A program made the translations under genes and the position numbers. Positions 1-6,798 of a stretch of 7,773 nucleotides of DNA are shown here, piece after piece; within the stretch, counting starts at the first letter, position 1; each line of letters starts with the position of its first letter. The stretch is taken from positions 1 to 7,773 of the forward strand of contig JACOWO010000029.1 of NCBI GenBank assembly GCA_016176745.1, read 5' to 3'. Under the pieces are notes generated by a model. That model saw only the letters and a program-made list of their open reading frames with translations, was not told the DNA's origin and searched no databases. Source of the DNA: Nitrosopumilales archaeon. Lineage in GTDB: Archaea > Thermoproteota > Nitrososphaeria > Nitrososphaerales > Nitrosopumilaceae.

Positions 1-807
1 GTTTATCTTGGCGATGAGTATATCGAGATGCTAAAGAATCCAAAGCATGGATTTGGATCTGGCATGAATCCATGTATTGATTGCAGGGCAATGATGTTCA
101 AGGCTGCAAAAAAACACATGGAAGAGATTGGTGCTGATTTTATAATTTCAGGTGAGGTCTTGGGACAAAGACCGATGAGTCAGCACGGGCCTGCACTAAA
201 GACAATTGAAAAAGAATCAGGATTAGAAGGAAAGATTGTAAGGCCGTTATCAGCTGCGCTTCTACCACCAACAGATCCAGAAAAAATTGGCCTGATAAAA
301 AGAGAAAATCTTGGCATGATAAAGGGAAGGTCAAGAAAACCTCAGTTACAGCTGGCAAGAGAGTTTGAAATTGAAAATCCACCAAATGCAGGTGGCGGTT
401 GTCTCCTGACAGATCCTGCCTTTGCAATAAGGGCAAAAGATCTTTTCAAGCATACAGAGACTCCAACAACTAATGATATTGATCTGTTAAAGATTGGAAG
501 ACATTTTAGATTTGATCAAAACGTAAAGCTAATAGTTGGAAGAAACAAGGATGAAAATGAAGTGATAAAGGCACTTGCACTGCCAGATGATATTTTACTT
601 GAAGCACAGGATCATGTAGGACCTGTCTCGTTGCTTAGGGGTAAAGAGCTAGATAGATTTGAAAACCTTGCAGCAGCTATAACATTGCGATACTCTGATG
701 CGCCAAAAGACAAAGAGAGTATGGTAATTGCAGAAAAGGGCAAAAACAGGGCAAATTTGTCTATCATGTCTGCCGAAGAGTCATCTTACCTCAAGTATCG
801 AATCTAG
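1..807 (+). CDS. PP-loop tRNA thiolation-type enzyme (MnmA/ThiI-like) with C-terminal domain, 5'-truncated
   Basis: The frame is open from base 1, so the gene starts upstream of the window; the ATG at 28 is internal (the preceding codons read VYLGDEYIE). The 268 visible residues match the back two thirds of a roughly 360-residue family related to MnmA/ThiI tRNA sulfurtransferases, by recollection. Visible marks are NPCIDC (Cys25 and Cys28), SGEVLGQRPMSQ after the nucleotide-binding fold, and AGGGCLLTD (Cys134). The Cys25/Cys134 pair resembles the two catalytic cysteines of MnmA, which carry sulfur to a uridine of tRNA. The C-terminal part (about 155-268, with IGRHFRF and KLIVGRN) looks like the NFACT-R/DUF814-type module fused to such enzymes. 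The N-terminal PP-loop motif is outside the window. Soluble, probably cytoplasmic. The family is fairly sure; the exact tRNA position modified is not. sepF follows after 66 nt on the same strand. Confidence 0.75.
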   Translation, partial: VYLGDEYIEMLKNPKHGFGSGMNPCIDCRAMMFKAAKKHMEEIGADFIISGEVLGQRPMSQHGPALKTIEKESGLEGKIVRPLSAALLPPTDPEKIGLIKRENLGMIKGRSRKPQLQLAREFEIENPPNAGGGCLLTDPAFAIRAKDLFKHTETPTTNDIDLLKIGRHFRFDQNVKLIVGRNKDENEVIKALALPDDILLEAQDHVGPVSLLRGKELDRFENLAAAITLRYSDAPKDKESMVIAEKGKNRANLSIMSAEESSYLKYRI

Positions 808-847
808 TAAACCAACTTACGCACAAACTGATACGAAAGACTTTTTG

Positions 848-853
848 AAGGAG
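848..853 (+). promoter_or_regulatory. Shine-Dalgarno-like AAGGAG, distant from sepF start
   Basis: AAGGAG is a perfect match to the archaeal ribosome-binding core, but it ends 20 nt before the sepF ATG at 874, much further than the usual 5-9 nt. No start codon in the sepF frame lies closer, because TAA sits directly before the ATG. It may be fortuitous, or used only if the spacer folds. Confidence 0.25.
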
Positions 854-873
854 TAGATCGCTGTTTTAGATAA

Positions 874-1152
874 ATGCAAAAGCAGGAAAACCCGACATAT
901 CTAAAGGCCATAACAATACGTGACCCTAGCGATATCCATTCAATAAAAGAGGATATCAAGAAAGGAATGATTCTGATTTTACGAGTTACCCCTCTTGCAC
1001 AAAAAGATGTTGATGAGTTGCGTAAAGTGGTCGAAGAGTTGTACAAGGTTGCAAAATCTAGTGGAGCAGATATTGCAAGACTTGGTGAGGAAAGAATTAT
1101 TGTTACTCCATCAAGTGTAAAGATCTGGAAGCCTGAATACGATCTAAAATAA
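874..1152 (+). CDS. sepF: SepF-family cell division protein (archaeal, short form)
   Basis: The 92 residues cover the SepF fold: YLKAITIRD at the start, GMILILRVTPLAQKD in the middle, then DIARLGEERIIVTPSSVKIW. This order is typical of archaeal SepF (formerly DUF552). In Euryarchaeota SepF dimers bind FtsZ and anchor it to the membrane at mid-cell. The start is fixed because TAA (871-873) is immediately upstream in frame, so the protein really begins MQKQENPTYL. It therefore lacks the N-terminal amphipathic membrane-binding helix and long linker seen in the characterised M. smithii and Haloferax proteins. How it would reach the membrane is unclear; it may use a partner or have another role. 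The last 9 nt overlap the convergent aCPSF1 gene. Family call is sure; function in an organism that probably divides with CdvABC is inference. Confidence 0.85.
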   Translation: MQKQENPTYLKAITIRDPSDIHSIKEDIKKGMILILRVTPLAQKDVDELRKVVEELYKVAKSSGADIARLGEERIIVTPSSVKIWKPEYDLK

Positions 1153-3081
1153 TTTTATTGCTTCCTGGATTTGTGGATAGTGAGCCGGTAGTCTGTACAT
1201 GCGCCGAATTGACATTGCCAGGTTTTCAGACTTGCGTCGCTCGCCGTGATTTACTAGTACGCGCCTGAGCTTTGGTCGAAGCTTGTGAATAAATGACATT
1301 AGCTGATTATAGTCGCTGTGTCCGCTAAAGCCGTCTAGTTTTTCTACACCACATTCAACATTAACAACTTCAACTTTGCCTTCCTTTCCTAACATAGATA
1401 CTTGTTTTGCACCATCAAGAACTCTTCTGCCTAGTGTTCCATTGACCTGATATGAAACAAATACAATCTTGTTCTTTTTTTGTGGAGCAATGCTTTTGAA
1501 GTATTCAAGTACTGGACCGCCCTCTAACATGCCAGAAGTTGCCATGATAATGCACGGCGTGCCATCGCGAAGTGGCTCTTCTCGTGCATCTCCATGTTCA
1601 ATGTTTGTAAAGTATTCAGCGTCAAATGGATTGTCATCTGTCTCTAAAATTTTCTGTCGCAGATCTCTTGATAGGTATTCAGGATATGCCTCATGTATTG
1701 ATGTGGCTTCTGCGATCATTCCTTCCATAAATACAGGAGCTTCAACCATCTGGCCTGACTTCATGTATTGAGCTATTACCATCATGATTTCCTGTGCACG
1801 TCCAACTGCAGGAATTGGTATGAGAACCTTACCGCCGTCTTTTAGAATTGTGTTTACTGTATTAACAAATGCAGTCTCTACTTCTTCACGTGTTGGCTGG
1901 ATGTCTTCTTTTGCCCCATAGGTGCTCTCAATGAGTAGTGTCTCTACTCTAGGATAGTTCCAGTTTGCGCTCTCAAACAGTATGCTTTTGCCAAATTTCA
2001 AATCACCAGTATACACAAAGTTGTGATCGCCGTTTCCTATGTGAAAGTGGCATGTGGCAGAACCAAGTATGTGTCCTGCGTTAGATAAAACAAGTTTGAT
2101 GTCAGGTGAGATGTCTGTAACTGTCCCATATGAGAGAGTGATTGTCTGTCTCATTATTTGCTTTACATCTGCCTCAGAGTATATCGGTGCACGTCCCTGT
2201 GCTGCTGCTACCTTAATTGCGTCAAGCTGAATCACGTTCATCATTGGTAGTGTTGGTTCTGTGCAGTAGATTGGGCCCTTGTATCCATATTTGCAAAGAA
2301 CAGGCAAAAATCCGGTGTGGTCAAGGTGTGCGTGGCTAATTACTACTGCATCAAGATCATCTAGGGTAATATTTGCCCAGTCAAGTCTCGGATATGACTC
2401 CATCGGGCTTTTTACGCCAGGGTTTACCCCACAGTCAATGAGTATTTTGCTTTCTGCTGTAGTCAAAAGCATGCAGGATCTTCCTACCTGCCCAAATCCA
2501 CCAAGCGTTAATAATGAAACTTCGGATTTTTGCGAGAGTTTTGGCCTAAAGATTTTCTCGCCAACCTGCTTGAGCTGTCTTGCCCTTTCTTGGGCAGATA
2601 TCTTTAGGTTATAGTTTATGGCCTTTATGGTGCTTGACTGGATTGTAGTTGCTTTTCTAATGCGTATTTTCCAGCCAGTTTTTTCTGTAATATCAGCATG
2701 ATTGAATTCTTCAGGGTTTCGTTGTAAAAGCCATGGTCGCTTTGCCTCTATTGATACCTCGCCTATTGCTGTATCAAAGAATGTTCCCTGCATGTCTGCT
2801 TCTTTTGGAACTGCCTGTGCAATGATTTGTCTTGCCTCCTCTTCTGATTTTCTAATTGACTCGTCTGTTCGTACCACAATTCTTTTTTTAATGACATTGA
2901 CAAGGTTTGAGATTATTTCGTTGTGCTCCATCAGGTAGCGGGGAGTGTTTGTAAAAAGTGCGATTCTTGGCCCCTCATAATCAATTTTTGTTACGTTTGC
3001 CTCTTTAGGTATACTTTGCAGTATTGTTGCCATAATATTTTGGCCTAGAGGTAATTCCTTTTGTTGTTGTTTTCTTTGCAT
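1144..3081 (-). CDS. fttA: aCPSF1/FttA, KH-domain metallo-beta-lactamase/beta-CASP ribonuclease and transcription termination factor
   Basis: The 645 residues have the full aCPSF1 architecture: two N-terminal KH-type RNA-binding domains (about 1-180), a metallo-beta-lactamase core and an inserted beta-CASP domain. The zinc/catalytic motifs are intact: HAHLDH at 250-255, His337 in NAGHILGSA, Asp360 in YTGD, and the beta-CASP residues Glu385 (IESTYG), His588 (FSGHSD) and His612 (VNHGE). In archaea this enzyme cleaves nascent RNA downstream of U-rich sites, helps release RNA polymerase and forms mRNA 3' ends; it works as a dimer with the polymerase and Spt4/5. Start ATG 3081 lies 7 nt after the psmB stop and is served by a GTGAT ribosome site, so the two are probably cotranscribed. 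Its 3' end overlaps sepF by 9 nt. No sign of damage. Confidence 0.95.
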   Translation of the reverse strand: MQRKQQQKELPLGQNIMATILQSIPKEANVTKIDYEGPRIALFTNTPRYLMEHNEIISNLVNVIKKRIVVRTDESIRKSEEEARQIIAQAVPKEADMQGTFFDTAIGEVSIEAKRPWLLQRNPEEFNHADITEKTGWKIRIRKATTIQSSTIKAINYNLKISAQERARQLKQVGEKIFRPKLSQKSEVSLLTLGGFGQVGRSCMLLTTAESKILIDCGVNPGVKSPMESYPRLDWANITLDDLDAVVISHAHLDHTGFLPVLCKYGYKGPIYCTEPTLPMMNVIQLDAIKVAAAQGRAPIYSEADVKQIMRQTITLSYGTVTDISPDIKLVLSNAGHILGSATCHFHIGNGDHNFVYTGDLKFGKSILFESANWNYPRVETLLIESTYGAKEDIQPTREEVETAFVNTVNTILKDGGKVLIPIPAVGRAQEIMMVIAQYMKSGQMVEAPVFMEGMIAEATSIHEAYPEYLSRDLRQKILETDDNPFDAEYFTNIEHGDAREEPLRDGTPCIIMATSGMLEGGPVLEYFKSIAPQKKNKIVFVSYQVNGTLGRRVLDGAKQVSMLGKEGKVEVVNVECGVEKLDGFSGHSDYNQLMSFIHKLRPKLRRVLVNHGERRKSENLAMSIRRMYRLPAHYPQIQEAIKLF

Positions 3082-3084
3082 TAA

Positions 3085-3089
3085 ATCAC
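3085..3089 (-). promoter_or_regulatory. Ribosome binding site of fttA, overlapping the psmB stop codon
   Basis: On the minus strand GTGAT matches part of the GGTGATC complement of the 16S 3' end and stands 3 nt before the fttA ATG. Its G is the last base of the psmB TAG stop, suggesting translational coupling of the two genes. Confidence 0.45.
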
Positions 3090-3721
3090 TAGAGTTTGAT
3101 GATTGCTTTCTTTTGTTCTCTTGTCAAAAGACGGAATCCATCTTTGTCAATAAGTGCGACATTGATTCCATCGCCGGTTCCAATATTTCTTGTAATAGCT
3201 GCCTTTACAGCACGCAAAGCTATTACTTTTGCCTCATCAATTGAGAGGTCGTTGCGGTATTCTTCTTCTAAAAGACCATATGCAACTGGAGAACCGCTGC
3301 CAGTTGTAACATAAATTTTGTCTTCTGCTGAGCCAAACATGTCAATGTTGTATAGTGCAGAACCACTCTTGTCATAACCCCCAACCAAGATATCAGCTAT
3401 GAATGGATATCCCCGGTTTTGATGAAAGATAAGCGAGGCAAGTCTTGTTAGGGATCTGATTGGGATTGGTTCGCCTTTTTGTAATTTATGGATGTTAGCA
3501 TGATAGCGTAAAATGTCAGTAAGGTTTTGTGCATCTGCTACGCCACCTGCCATAGTCATTCCAGCATGATCATCAATTTTTTGTATTTTCATTGTGTTGT
3601 TATTTGCAATGAAATAGCCAGCGCTTGCTCTCATGTCGGCGCACAACACGACTCCTTCCTTTACCTTGATACCTACAGTTGTGGTTCCATGTAGTATTTT
3701 TTCTTCGACATTATTTGACAA
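3089..3721 (-). CDS. psmB: 20S proteasome beta subunit (active type)
   Basis: The 210 residues match archaeal proteasome beta subunits in full. A 12-residue propeptide ending ...LHG is followed by TTTVGI; autocatalytic cleavage after Gly12 would expose the nucleophile Thr13 (mature Thr1). Asp29 (CADMRAS, mature Asp17), Lys45 (TMKIQKI, mature Lys33) and the GSGSP loop at 141-145 are present, so this is a catalytic subunit. Rings of beta subunits sit between alpha rings and degrade unfolded proteins fed by ATPases such as PAN or Cdc48. Many Thaumarchaeota carry a second beta gene; none is in this window. The start is TTG at 3721: no in-frame ATG or GTG lies upstream within the short leader, the next Met would remove Thr13, and AAGGTG stands 5 nt before the TTG. 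It heads a likely operon with fttA. Confidence 0.95.
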   Translation of the reverse strand: MSNNVEEKILHGTTTVGIKVKEGVVLCADMRASAGYFIANNNTMKIQKIDDHAGMTMAGGVADAQNLTDILRYHANIHKLQKGEPIPIRSLTRLASLIFHQNRGYPFIADILVGGYDKSGSALYNIDMFGSAEDKIYVTTGSGSPVAYGLLEEEYRNDLSIDEAKVIALRAVKAAITRNIGTGDGINVALIDKDGFRLLTREQKKAIIKL

Positions 3722-3726
3722 ATTAG

Positions 3727-3732
3727 CACCTT
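3727..3732 (-). promoter_or_regulatory. Ribosome binding site of psmB supporting a TTG start
   Basis: AAGGTG on the minus strand is complementary to part of the archaeal anti-SD and is 5 nt from the TTG at 3721. It supports this rare start over any internal Met. Confidence 0.55.
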
Positions 3733-3764
3733 GCTGAGAATATACTATGACAGAGTTTACACCC

Positions 3765-3774
3765 TTTTAAATAA
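3765..3774. promoter_or_regulatory. TATA element in the divergent egsA/psmB promoter region
   Basis: TTTTAAATAA is the clearest TATA-like box in the 81-nt gap between psmB and egsA. Read on the plus strand its centre is about 33 nt from the egsA GTG, giving a leader of a few nucleotides. Read on the minus strand it is TATTTAAAA preceded by a purine-rich AAAAAGT (BRE-like), predicting a start near 3742 and a 21-nt leader that contains the psmB ribosome site. A second, weaker minus-strand box TATATT (3739-3744) is too close to psmB to serve a leadered mRNA. Confidence 0.5.
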
Positions 3775-4708
3775 CTTTTTGTTTGTAGCAAATTGATAAA
3801 AAGTGGCAAAAAAACATGATGGCGTGCCGTCGCATACTATGGAATTGCCAAGGCTAATTGTTATTGGTAATAACAATATCGGTGATGTTGGAAAATTTCT
3901 CAAATCGCTTGATAGCCCTCAAAAAGTGTCTCTAGTTTCAGGCACGCATGTAAAAAAACTAATTCAAAAAAAAATTGAGCGTTCTTTGGCCTCATCTCAG
4001 ATAAAGTTTGTCTGGCACATAGCAAGCGACAACAGCGTAGGTGCAATTAGGAAATTTCAGAACAAAGTCAGTGAAGATAACAGTCACATGATAATTGGAA
4101 TTGGTGGCGGAAGATCTGTTGATATTGCAAAGATGATTGCGTTTAATCTTAAAAGACCGTTTGTAAGTATACCTACATCTGCTTCTCATGATGGGATAGC
4201 CAGCCCTTTTGTTTCTATACAAGGCAACAAGCCGCATTCTGTGACTGCTACTGCACCACTAGGTGTCTTTGTAGATATTGAGATAATCAAAAAGGCTCCA
4301 AAGAAACTGCTTGCAAGTGGGTGTGGGGATCTTGTTGCAAACCTTATTGCTGTCCGAGACTGGGAGCTTGGACGCGATAAAACAGGCGAATATTTTGGAA
4401 GATATGCTGCAAATCTAGCATCAATGAGTGCAGATATTATAATGGAAAACTCGGATACGTTTGCAAAAAGAGGTTTGGATGTCAGAGTAGTTGTTGAGGC
4501 TTTGATTAGTGCAGGAGTAGCAGCATGTATAGCAGGAAGTAGCAGACCTTGTTCAGGTGCCGAACATCTCTTCTCACATGCACTAGATAGGTTAGCGCCA
4601 GGTGTAGGACTGCATGGTGAAAAGTGTGGGATTGGATCAATAATGATGGCCAAGCTGCAGGGTCAAGACTGGAAAAAATTTGAAAAGACACTAAAAGATG
4701 TAGGAGCC

Positions 4709-4713
4709 CCAGA
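4709..4713 (+). other. Deletion junction in egsA
   Basis: Up to CCA at 4709-4711 the codons fit the family. From ACT at 4713-4715 they fit again, but in another frame. No stretch between them corresponds to the TTA(E/K)...EAL segment that I recall in relatives after VGAP. Confidence 0.75.
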
Positions 4714-4774
4714 CTATAGCACAGGATCTAAGACCTGAACGTTATACTATTCTAAAAGAAATTAAAATGACTCC

Positions 4775-4781
4775 AAAAAAA
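4775..4781 (-). terminator. Possible U-tract terminator downstream of the FKBP gene
   Basis: On the minus strand T7 occurs about 38 nt after the FKBP stop, inside the antisense of the egsA C-terminus; a further T5 lies near 4796-4800. Archaeal polymerase and FttA end transcription at such tracts. No hairpin is seen; this is a weak call. Confidence 0.25.
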
Positions 4782-4818
4782 GCAATTGCTCTTGCAAAAA
4801 GTACTAGGGTTCTCTAGT

Positions 4819-5568
4819 TTATGCTGCTTTTTGCGCAACAGGTTTTTCAGTTGCAGGTTTAGGCTCTGTCTCAGCCTTTTGTGTCTGTTTGTTTAGGTAG
4901 GTTTCAACAAAATTAACTTTCTCTATTGAAGTAACAAATTTGAAAATATCCATTTGTATAAAGTGCTTGATAATTTGCAATCCATCAACACGAAATAGCT
5001 CTTCAGGTATTGTAATATCAAGTGCATTGCCGTTTTTCTTAAAGGCAATCTTTGGGTCCTCCACAGGCATGTGTCTTTTTAAAATGCCCGTGATTTTGTC
5101 TTCGTCTGCTTCTAGTGCCTTTACCACATTGATGTCATAGAGAATTGTTTTTCCTGCAAATCTATGGTTAAAATCAACTTGGACTCGGCCAGAGCCAATA
5201 AATCGGATTATTCCTTTTTTCTCATCTAACTCTATTGTATCACCAACAGAAACTTTCTCTGCATCTTCGCCAAGTTTACGCAGTGGGATCATTCTGACCT
5301 TTCCTGTATCTCTTACTCCAAATCCTTTGTCAGGGGACACTTCAACTGTAGTTTTGTCACCTACATTTGCATTTGCTAATGCATCATCTAGCCCTTTTAT
5401 TACCCAAGACTCGCCAACAGAAACCAATTTTGGTTGATATTTTATGTTGGCATCATGTAGAGAATGTTTTTTTGCTTCTTCTTCAGTTGTTGTTTCAAAT
5501 ACTTCGTTTGTGTCTTTTACTTTTGCAGTATAATCAACTAGAATCAATGAACCTTTTTTGAATGGCAA
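4819..5568 (-). CDS. FKBP-type peptidyl-prolyl cis-trans isomerase/chaperone, SlyD-like with C-terminal domain
   Basis: The protein has 249 residues. Residues 1-83 hold the first half of the FKBP fold (GSLILVDYTAKVKDTNEVFETT, ESWVIKGLDDAL, VEVSPDKGFG). About 84-133 is the inserted IF chaperone flap, and the fold closes with VDFNHRFAGKTILYDINVV (131-149). The bacterial motif NHPLAGK is NHRFAGK here. A further domain (about 155-226) is typical of long archaeal FKBPs, followed by a Lys/Glu/Pro/Ala-rich disordered tail (227-249). There is no signal peptide or membrane helix, so it should act in the cytosol, catalysing proline isomerisation and helping folding. The only possible start giving the family N-terminus MPFKKGSL is TTG at 5568, with a TATA box 27 nt upstream. 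It faces egsA tail-to-tail with one base between the stops once egsA is read to its natural end. Confidence 0.92.
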   Translation of the reverse strand: MPFKKGSLILVDYTAKVKDTNEVFETTTEEEAKKHSLHDANIKYQPKLVSVGESWVIKGLDDALANANVGDKTTVEVSPDKGFGVRDTGKVRMIPLRKLGEDAEKVSVGDTIELDEKKGIIRFIGSGRVQVDFNHRFAGKTILYDINVVKALEADEDKITGILKRHMPVEDPKIAFKKNGNALDITIPEELFRVDGLQIIKHFIQMDIFKFVTSIEKVNFVETYLNKQTQKAETEPKPATEKPVAQKAA

Positions 5569-5590
5569 TGTAGTCCAGCTTCGAATTTCC

Positions 5591-5599
5591 TTATATTAA
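5591..5599 (-). promoter_or_regulatory. TATA box of the FKBP gene
   Basis: TTAATATAA on the minus strand, centred 27 nt before the TTG start, lies in the 44-nt gap to the aminotransferase gene. The spacing predicts a leaderless or nearly leaderless mRNA. Confidence 0.5.
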
Positions 5600-5612
5600 G
5601 TTAACATGAAGT

Positions 5613-6758
5613 TTAGAGATTTTTGAGTTTTTCTTCAGCAACTTGTAATGCATCAACTGTATTTGTTTTGTAACCCATCATGTTAAGCGTTGATGAAATT
5701 GCAGAAATTGTTCTCATCACATGATATCGATGCACCTCTCCCATGCATCCAACTCTAAACACTTTTCCCTTGAGGTTACCAAAGCCTCCAGCAACTAGAA
5801 CCCGAAACTTTTTAGCTAGTGTATTGCGAAATGTATTGTCTTCTAGTCCTTCTAGATAGTTTAGTGCTATAATCGAAATAGAACGATCCTCTTCTTTTGC
5901 AAATGGTGTAAGGCCTAGTCCACTAAGGCCAGAATATAGCGCATCAGAACATGTCTTATGACGTCGTATTCTTGCGTCTAGTCCTTCTTCAAGAATTATT
6001 CTCAAGGCTTCACGGTATGCGTAGAGAAGTGGCAGTGCAGGAGTAAATGGAGTGTGTTTTGATTCCTCGTAATACTTGAAGTATCTAGCTAGATTGAAGT
6101 ACATTGTTGGTGGGGGATTTGCTATCATGTACTTTTTTGCCCTTGGGCTAACTGAGATAGGAGAAATTCCAGGTGGTGCTGCCAGGGCTTTTTGTGCGCC
6201 TGTTATGCATACATCAATTTTCCATTTATCTACAGGTAGTTCGGCACCACCAAGCAAGGAAACAGAGTCTACCACATAGAAGGCATCATTTCTTGAAGTG
6301 AGGGATGATATTTTATCTAGATATTTTACTTGCGTGCCTGTCGATGTTTCGTTGTGGACAACATAGAATGCTTTGACATCTTTGTTGTTATCAAATGCCT
6401 CCTTTACCTGCTCAAAGGTAGCGTTTTGTCCTAGTGGCGTTTCAAGTTTTATCACGTTTGCGCCCTGCCACTCTAGCATTTGGGCCAGTCTTCCGCTAAA
6501 CTCGCCGTTTACAGGAATGATTACCTTGTCGCCTTTTCTGATCAAGTTAACTACAGATGCTTCAACTGCCCCTGTACCGGATGCAGAAAGTGCTACGACA
6601 TCATTTTTTGTTTGAAAGACTTGTTGTGTTTTTTCTATTACTTCAGTGTATAGCTCTACAAAGTCTTGACTTCGGTGATTAATTATGTGTGTAAACATTG
6701 CTCTTAGTACTCGTTCAGGAACGTTGGTAGGACCTGGCAACATTACTAAATATTCCAA
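5613..6758 (-). CDS. Class-V PLP-dependent aminotransferase (alanine/serine-glyoxylate or serine-pyruvate type)
   Basis: The 381 residues match the small-molecule class-V aminotransferases that use Ala or Ser and glyoxylate or pyruvate. Seen in order: MLPGPTNVPERV (6-17), phosphate-cup SASGTGAVEA (58-67), HNETSTG (135-141), the cofactor aspartate Asp164 in YVVDSVS, the Schiff-base Lys190 in TGAQKALAAPPG, and the probable substrate-carboxylate Arg335 in FRVGCMG. All are intact and the length is normal. Substrate cannot be told from sequence; transfer between glyoxylate, serine, alanine and glycine is the family's usual role, in the cytosol. Start: TTG 6758 gives MEYLVMLPGP, which I recall from thaumarchaeal homologues; ATG 6743 (residue 6) is the alternative. 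The TATA box at 6791-6798 suits either. The FKBP gene 44 nt downstream seems to have its own promoter. Confidence 0.9.
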   Translation of the reverse strand: MEYLVMLPGPTNVPERVLRAMFTHIINHRSQDFVELYTEVIEKTQQVFQTKNDVVALSASGTGAVEASVVNLIRKGDKVIIPVNGEFSGRLAQMLEWQGANVIKLETPLGQNATFEQVKEAFDNNKDVKAFYVVHNETSTGTQVKYLDKISSLTSRNDAFYVVDSVSLLGGAELPVDKWKIDVCITGAQKALAAPPGISPISVSPRAKKYMIANPPPTMYFNLARYFKYYEESKHTPFTPALPLLYAYREALRIILEEGLDARIRRHKTCSDALYSGLSGLGLTPFAKEEDRSISIIALNYLEGLEDNTFRNTLAKKFRVLVAGGFGNLKGKVFRVGCMGEVHRYHVMRTISAISSTLNMMGYKTNTVDALQVAEEKLKNL

Positions 6759-6790
6759 ATAATTTCGCCTGACAGGGTTGTTAGTCGGCT

Positions 6791-6798
6791 TTATTTAT
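6791..6798 (-). promoter_or_regulatory. TATA box of the aminotransferase gene, inside the nadM 3' end
   Basis: TATAAATA on the minus strand is centred near 6795, predicting a start near 6768 and about a 10-nt leader to TTG 6758. The same bases encode the last codons and TAA stop of nadM. Confidence 0.5.

Larger units (their letters stand above)
3803..4817 (+). pseudogene. egsA: sn-glycerol-1-phosphate dehydrogenase, interrupted by an internal loss of about 50 nt and frameshift
   Basis: This NAD(P)-linked enzyme reduces dihydroxyacetone phosphate to G1P, the backbone of archaeal membrane lipids. Residues 1-303 read as a normal family member: GGGRSVD (nucleotide binding, 101-107), PTSASHDGIASP, the metal-site region SGCGD (Asp176), GAEHLFSHAL (His255/His259) and LHGEKCG (His271). 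After GAP (residue 303) the frame runs 8 more residues and stops at 4738. From about 4713 a different frame reads TIAQDLRPERYTIL and continues to TAG at 4817, which is the expected family C-terminus. About 17 residues of the usual linking helix are missing; the frame change requires a loss of 3n+2 nt. Start GTG 3803 is chosen because SHTMELPR upstream of the first ATG (3839) looks conserved and fits the promoter. Family call is sure; whether the break is real is not. Confidence 0.9.

Noticed and set aside
140..436. Minus-strand 98-codon frame
   Set aside because: Antisense to the thiolation-type gene; its composition is that of a complementary shadow.
3739..3744. TATATT as the psmB TATA box
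   Set aside because: Its centre is only about 21 nt from the TTG and would place the transcript start at or inside the coding region, losing the AAGGTG ribosome site.
4186..4653. 155-codon open frame on the minus strand
   Set aside because: It is antisense to the well-conserved central part of egsA, resembles no family and has no promoter or ribosome site; a shadow frame.
4700..4740. Programmed frameshift in egsA
   Set aside because: A simple slip would not restore the protein, because about 17 residues are missing in addition to the frame change; there is also no slippery run with a stimulatory structure.
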